Shown: positions 59,135 through 64,000 of the stretch, piece by piece
How positions within the stretch are numbered: the first letter of the stretch is position 1
How the letters are laid out: each line of letters opens with the position of its first letter
NCBI GenBank assembly: GCA_963741135.1
Contig: CAVUHC010000007.1
Location: 828,694-892,693 of the forward strand
DNA: 64,000 bases
Direction of reading: 5' to 3'
Origin: Gp6-AA40 sp963741135
GTDB lineage: Bacteria > Acidobacteriota > Vicinamibacteria > Vicinamibacterales > UBA2999
Notes under the pieces: model-generated
Told to the model about the DNA's origin: nothing
The model's database searches: none
Seen by the model: the letters and a program-made list of their open reading frames with translations, nothing else
Position numbers and translations under genes: made by a program

Positions 59135-61260
59135 GTGACCGACGACGCCCTGCCCCTGTCGCTCCCCCTTCAATCGCTGTTCGCCGCGATCGTTCGGTCG
59201 TCCGATGACGCGATCATCAGCAAGGACCTCAACAGCATCGTCACGTCATGGAACCCGGCGGCGGAACAGATGTTCGGCTATACCGCGAAAGAAATGATCG
59301 GTCGGTCGATCCGCACGATCATTCCCCACGACCGGCAGCACGAGGAAGACGCGGTGCTTGCGCGCATCACGGAAGGCCTCGCGGTGGATCACTTCGAGAC
59401 CATTCGCGTCCACAAGAGCGGCGCGCTTGTGCACATCTCGCTGAGCGTCTCGCCGATCCGGAACGCGGCCGGCACGGTAGTCGGCGCATCGAAAATCGCG
59501 CGGGACATCTCGGAGCGGCTGCGGGCGGAGGCGATCACCGATCGCGCGCGTCGGCAGGGCATTTTCCTCGCGCGTCTCACCACGTCGTTTTCCGGCACGA
59601 TGAGTTACACCGAACGGCTCAAGCAGCTGGCGACGCTGGCGGTGCCGGAGCTTGCGGACTGGTGCGGCCGTCGATGTTGTCACGGCCAGCGGTCAGATCG
59701 AGCGCGTTGCAGTCAATCACGCCGACCCGGAGAAGATCGCGCTCGCGGGACAGATCCGCGAGCGATATGCGCATCCGCATGCACTCGCCAGCCCGGTGGA
59801 GGTCATCCGGACGGGGAAACCGGCAATCGTGCCGATGATCACCGACGAGATGCTCGTGGCGGCTGCCGCCGGCGACGATGAACTGCTGCGGCTTGCACGC
59901 AGCCTGGGCCTGGTCTCGTACGTGAGTCTGCCGCTCGTGGTGCACGGCAGCACGATCGGAGCGGTGACGTTCGCGACGGCGGAGTCCGACCGCCACTACG
60001 ACGACGACGCCATCCGGTTCCTCGAGGACCTGGCGTCGAGGGCGGCGCTGGCGCTCGACAACGCGCGCGTCGTACGAGCAGTTGCAGGCGGCGAACCGGA
60101 TGAAAGACGAGTTCCTCGCGACGCTGTCGCACGAGCTTCGGACGCCGCTCAACGCGATTCTCGGCTACGCACGCATGCTCCGCGCCGGCATGCTGAAGGA
60201 TGACAAGAGGGACAACGCGCTCGACACGCTGGAGCGCAACGCGACGTCACTGACACAGATCGTCGAGGATGTGCTCGACGTCTCCCGCATCGCCGCCGGC
60301 AAGATCCGTCTCAACGTGCAATCGCTCGACCTTCCGGTTGTCATGCACGACGCCCTCGCGACGGTGATGCCCGCCGCGGAGGCAAAGGGGGTGCGCATTC
60401 AGTCGATCGTCGATGCGGATATCGGCCCGGTATCAGGGGACCCGGATCGGCTGCAGCAGGTCATGTGGAACCTGCTCTCGAACGCCGTCAAGTTCACGCC
60501 GCGCGGTGGGCGCGTCCAGGTTCGGCTGCAGCGCGTCAACTCGCACATCGAGATCTCCGTCAGCGACACAGGTGTCGGTATTCGCGAGGATTTTCTCCCG
60601 CACCTGTTCGAGCGCTTCCGCCAGGCGGATAGCACGACCACGCGCGCACACGGCGGTCTTGGGCTGGGCCTGGCCATCGCGCGCCAGATCGTGGAGCTCC
60701 ACGGCGGAACGATTCACGCGTTCAGCGGCGGGGAAGGGAAGGGCACGACGTTGCGCGTCGAGCTGCCCGTCATGATCGTCCATTCCGCGGTGGTGGTGGG
60801 CGCCGAGCCGCGGGTTCATCCGCGGACGCAGGTTCGCGTCATCCCGATGAACGATCACGCCCTGTCGGACGTCCGCGTGCTTGCCGTGGACGACGATGCG
60901 GATGCGCTGACCCTGGTCCGCGAAATCCTGGAGACCGCCGGAGCACAGGTGTTTACCGCCGCCTCCGCGCCTGCCGCGCTCGCCGTGCTCGAGGAACAGT
61001 CGCCTGACGTGCTCATCTCCGATCTCGGCATGCCCGGCATGGACGGCTTCGAGCTGATTCAGCGCGTCAGGACGCTGACGAATGAGAAGAGGGACATCCC
61101 GGCCGCGGCATTGACCGCGTATGCGCGCTCGGAAGATCGTGCCAGGGCGCTGCGGACAGGATTCGAGATGCACCTCGCCAAGCCAATCGATCCCTCGGAG
61201 CTGGTCGCCGCGGTCGTGTCGCTGGCGAGGCGGCGGTCGGGAGCGACGCGCCAGAACTAG
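59135..61260 (+). CDS. Hybrid PAS-GAF histidine kinase with receiver domain (frameshifted)
   Basis: About 705 residues, GTG start at 59135. PAS (SSDDAIISKDLNSIVTSWNP to the PAC-like VVGASKIARDISERLRAE), GAF-like part (RSLGLVSYVSLPLVVHGSTI), then HisKA with FLATLSHELRTPLNAILGY, HATPase with VMWNLLSNAVKFT, DTGVGI and GLGLGLAIARQI, and a C-terminal receiver with VLAVDDDADAL, LISDLGMPGMDG and HLAKPID. Shifts near 59665 and 60075. No membrane helix: a cytoplasmic sensor, possibly redox or light responsive through PAS (not shown). Confidence 0.88.
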
Positions 61261-61312
61261 GGATCAGGGATCAGGGATCAGGGATCGGGATCCGGGATTC
61301 GAGATTCGGACG
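61259..61312 (+). repeat. GGGATCA tandem repeat
   Basis: Four or five units of GGGATCA/GGGATC directly after the kinase stop, followed by GGGATTCGAGATTCGG. Same family as 39384 and 42559. Confidence 0.6.
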
Positions 61313-61350
61313 TAGACTTCAGGCCTGAAAAACAGATTCCAGGAGCATGT

Positions 61351-61761
61351 ATGAAGCGTCATCAGATCGTGATCGTTGTGGCTGTTTTCCTGCCTCTCGT
61401 GTTCATGGCCGGATACGCAGCGGGGCAGCGTCAGATTCCCAAGGAGAACGTCGGTCAGAGCGACGAGCTCCTGCGAACGTTAGACCTGACGACGGAGTTG
61501 GCGTCGACAAAGGGCCGCACGTTGCGCATGCGCAAGGTCACGCTCCAACCGGGTGGGGTCCTTGGTCTTCACAACCACGTGGACCGGCCTGCGATTACCT
61601 ATTTCCTCCAGGGTCAGGTGACGTATCACTCGGAAGGCAAGCCAGACAACGTGGCGAATTCAGGCGGTGGATTTGCCGAGGGGCGCGCGACCACGCACTG
61701 GGCCGAGAACACGGGTAATGTCCCGGCGGTGTGGATCGCGGTCGATATTCCGCTGCCGTAA
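61351..61761 (+). CDS. Secreted cupin-domain protein
   Basis: 136 residues. Signal/anchor at 6-25. Cupin fold: VTLQPGGVLGLHNHVDRPAI with the two metal-binding His, YFLQGQVTYHSEGK, then the second motif GRATTHWAENTGNVPAVWIA. Metal-binding periplasmic cupin; substrate unknown. Confidence 0.82.
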   Translation: MKRHQIVIVVAVFLPLVFMAGYAAGQRQIPKENVGQSDELLRTLDLTTELASTKGRTLRMRKVTLQPGGVLGLHNHVDRPAITYFLQGQVTYHSEGKPDNVANSGGGFAEGRATTHWAENTGNVPAVWIAVDIPLP

Positions 61762-61916
61762 ACCACCGGCCGGAAGGCGCCAACACCTGCTCACCTGTCT
61801 TGGCACAGCGGTGGTGAGCGAGTGGGACGTTTTTGGTTGCAAAGTTGATTGGCGTTGGGCCAGATTTGCTTCGAAGCTGACGCTCGTGCCTTATTGCGCT
61901 TCAGAGGAGCGGAACC

Positions 61917-62903
61917 ATGAAGATTCGTATTGCGGTTTTCTGCCTGGGCGCGGTGTGTGCGGCGCCGGCATTTGGTCAGGGCCCAGGCCAGGCTCCGGCA
62001 CCGCCGGCCACCGACACCGTCGCGCCGGACATTCCCGGCGCGGTTAAGGCGGGGACGAAGGTCATCGTCATCAAAGACGACTTTCAGGGTACTGAGGGAC
62101 CAATCGCGCTTCCCGACGGCACGGTCGCCTTCACCGAGGGGGGCGCGAACCGGATCACGCGGATCGACAAGGGCGGCAAGGTCTCGGTGTATCTCGAGAA
62201 CACGAACGGCTCGAACGCCCTGGCGTTCGACTCGAAGGGCCGGCTGATCTCGGTTCAGAGGGGGCCTGCGCACGTCCAGATCGGCGTAATCGCTCCCAAG
62301 GGGAGCGAGGCGACGCTTGCCGACGACTTCGAGGGCAACCCGAACGATCTCGTCGTCGCCAGAAACGGCGGCGCGTACTTCACGGTGCCGGGACCGATCG
62401 CGCAGGCGAGGGGAAGCGCCCCGCCGGCGACGCCGTTCGTGCCGGCCGTGTACTACATCGCTCCGAACAGCGGCAAGGCCGTGAAGGTGGCCGACGGCAT
62501 CACGAATCCCAACGGCATTCAGATGAGCCCCGACGAGAGGACGGTCTACGTCAACGACACGCGCGGCGAGTATCTCATCGCCATGGATGTCAAACCCGAC
62601 GGAACTCTTGGGTCCAAGCGGAACTTCGCCAAGTACGAGGGCGTGCAGAGGACGGAGGCGGGCTTGGTGAGCGGCGCCGACGGTCTTGCCGTCGACAACG
62701 ACGGCCGCGTCTATGCGGCAACCGGCATCGGCGTACAGGTGTTTAACCCGAAGGGGCAGCACCTGGGCACGATTCCCCTGTCACGCGCCCCGCAGAACCT
62801 CGCCTTCTCGGGTCCGGACAAGAAGACGCTTTACATCGTCGGTCGCAACGCCGCATGGAAGGTTCAGATGCTGACGCCCGGATACAAGGGCCGCGCAAAG
62901 TAG
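61917..62903 (+). CDS. SMP-30/gluconolactonase-like secreted beta-propeller
   Basis: 328 residues. Signal peptide 1-20 (ending AFGQ). Metal site Glu in DFQGTEGPIALPDG, Asn in DFEGNPNDLVVARNGGAYFT, then GITNPNGIQMSPDERTVYVN and Asp in VSGADGLAVDNDGRVYAATG. These are the lactonase metal ligands. Probably hydrolyses a sugar lactone outside the cytoplasm. Confidence 0.88.
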   Translation: MKIRIAVFCLGAVCAAPAFGQGPGQAPAPPATDTVAPDIPGAVKAGTKVIVIKDDFQGTEGPIALPDGTVAFTEGGANRITRIDKGGKVSVYLENTNGSNALAFDSKGRLISVQRGPAHVQIGVIAPKGSEATLADDFEGNPNDLVVARNGGAYFTVPGPIAQARGSAPPATPFVPAVYYIAPNSGKAVKVADGITNPNGIQMSPDERTVYVNDTRGEYLIAMDVKPDGTLGSKRNFAKYEGVQRTEAGLVSGADGLAVDNDGRVYAATGIGVQVFNPKGQHLGTIPLSRAPQNLAFSGPDKKTLYIVGRNAAWKVQMLTPGYKGRAK

Positions 62904-63071
62904 ACGGAGGGGAACTGCACGCCGCGCCGGCGGCGTGATCGAGCCGTCTGACGATGCGACGATGAATTGAGGCCTCGCTTGACAGCCGGAGATGCCCGGC
63001 TGATCATCGGGCCGTGTCGTGGGAGTGAGCGGGACCAACCGCTCAAGCGAAGCAGACCTCTGGAGGGACAC

Positions 63072-63716
63072 GTGGCCAAGCAAGACATGAAGCATCGGCG
63101 GGCGATCATTGCGGGCCTTGGCGCGGTGGCCGCGGCCGGCGCGCTGGGCGCGCGATCAGCAGAAGCACAGACGGCGTCGTCCGACTCGTTCACGCCCATG
63201 CTGCACCCCCAGGACGACTGGATGTCGGCGATGAAAGGCAGCAAGCACCGCATCGTGCTCGACGTGACATCGCCAGCGGGCGTGCCGGACGCCATACGGT
63301 TCGCCGGCAACTTGCTGGCCGGCCACAAGAACGGGTGGGGTGTCGAGGAGTCGGACGTTGCCTTGCTCGTCTGCGTCCGACATGGGGCCACCCCCTTCGG
63401 CTATACCGACGCCATCTGGTCGAAGTACGGCAAGACGATCGACCCGAAGGCGACACCACCTCCCACGGCGAACCCCTACAACTCGGGCGAACAGACGCAG
63501 CTCGCAGCGCTTGCCAAGCGCGGCGTGCAGTTCATGGTATGCGGGACGGCCAGTCGCGGGCTGGCAGGGCGCATTGCCGGACCAGGCGGTGACGTGGAGG
63601 CCATCCTCGCGGAAATGGGCGCCAACCTGATCCCCAGCGCGCGCATCGTGCCGGCCGGTGTCGTCGCCGTGGTGCACGCACAGGAGCGCCGGTTCGCCTT
63701 GGTGTCGGTCGGATAG
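63072..63716 (+). CDS. DsrE-like protein with Tat-type signal
   Basis: 214 residues from GTG at 63072 (GGAGGG five bases upstream); a later ATG is at 63087. Signal HRRAIIAGLGAVAAAGALGA is Tat-like. Mature part resembles the DsrE/DsrF fold: HRIVLDVTSPAGVPDAIRFA, DVALLVCVRHGATPF, then QTQLAALAKRGVQFMVCGTA. The Cys in MVCGTA is where sulfur-handling relatives have one. Role unknown; exported. Confidence 0.75.
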   Translation: MAKQDMKHRRAIIAGLGAVAAAGALGARSAEAQTASSDSFTPMLHPQDDWMSAMKGSKHRIVLDVTSPAGVPDAIRFAGNLLAGHKNGWGVEESDVALLVCVRHGATPFGYTDAIWSKYGKTIDPKATPPPTANPYNSGEQTQLAALAKRGVQFMVCGTASRGLAGRIAGPGGDVEAILAEMGANLIPSARIVPAGVVAVVHAQERRFALVSVG

Positions 63717-64000
63717 CCGCGACGCAACGACGACGGGTACAGCTCCATCTGACAAGAGCTGGGCGGGTACCTGTCGCCAACTCCTCATCACCTTCACCGA
63801 CTCGCCCGGCCACTACGCGAACTTCAAGGACACGTCGCGGATCACGCTCGCCGGTCCGACGATAGGCTGGACTCACAAACGGTGGAGCCTATCTGCGGGA
63901 ATCCTCATGGACCGTGCAGATGTTTTGGAGACGGCGAAGGCGCGAGATCGAGAACGTCCTGCGGGAGAACAAGTTAAGTGGGGTGGGTGACGGGTTTCGA
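63717..64000 (+). other. Window end, no gene firmly supported
   Basis: A frame from the ATG at 63920 (MFWRRRRREIENVLREN and on to the window end) could be the start of a permease-like gene, but only 27 codons are visible. The rest of the stretch shows nothing. Confidence 0.25.

Noticed and set aside
61791..62762. Minus-strand ORF of 323 codons over the SMP-30 gene
   Set aside because: The plus strand has signal peptide, RBS and metal ligands; the antisense frame has no recognisable features.
63920..64000. Start of a MacB/ADOP-type permease (MFWRRRRRE)
   Set aside because: Only 27 codons, then the residues stop resembling the family; cannot be supported.

Overview
The window is high-GC DNA, most likely from a soil-type Acidobacteriota of the Vicinamibacteria kind. 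This is an inference from gene content: secreted beta-propellers (LVIVD, NHL, SMP-30, phytase-like), TonB receptors with an N-terminal carboxypeptidase-regulatory domain, kinase-TPR proteins, a tannase, the TreS-Mak-GlgE route and Ku/LigD. Many genes are broken by one-base indels, often in C or G runs. They cluster in 12.3-17.6 kb, 45-47 kb and 47-56 kb, while long genes elsewhere are intact. Much of this is probably residual consensus error, so such genes are annotated over their full extent with the breaks noted.

Layout. 0-12.2 kb is a phosphorus block: the end of a glycerophosphodiesterase, a Tat-exported phospholipase C (joined in frame to an mgtE fragment), a secreted phytase-like protein, inorganic pyrophosphatase, Ppx/GppA, a nucleotide-carrier-like membrane protein overlapping a membrane Ser/Thr kinase, and PPK2. 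12.3-18 kb holds an Omp85 barrel with a secreted partner, and a divergent kinase-TPR gene. 18.1-22.3 kb has a truncated higA copy, an uncharacterised protein and a 13-repeat PASTA protein. 22.8-30 kb carries secreted and small envelope proteins. 30.9-32.1 kb is an NHL protein.

32.3-36.4 kb is a tRNA-Lys island. An intact tRNA-Lys(CTT) is followed on its 3' side by a truncated tyrosine recombinase and four direct copies of the tRNA 3' end. Between these lie toxin-antitoxin remnants (HigBA, DUF4160/DUF2442) and small unknown genes. This is the pattern left by repeated integration at one att site.

36.6-44.3 kb: CoA transferase, LVIVD lipoprotein, TonB receptor, tannase. 44.4-47 kb: two tRNA-Arg genes and a second TonB receptor. 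47-50.4 kb: NHEJ genes (LigD lacking its adenylation domain, Ku), DUF2934 and DUF892. 50.5-56.3 kb: trehalose-to-alpha-glucan genes (TreS-maltokinase, GlgE, a glgX stub), then a NarL-type two-component pair. 57.9-63.7 kb: an orphan DHp-like mini-protein, an SDR, a hybrid PAS-GAF kinase, a cupin, an SMP-30 lactonase and a DsrE-like protein.

The most interesting signals are the tandem tRNA-Lys att array, the PASTA protein whose first six repeats each carry exactly two cysteines about 52 residues apart, and several short repeat families that sit between genes and also inside coding regions (GlgE, TreS-Mak, LigD tail). No CRISPR array or rRNA was seen.
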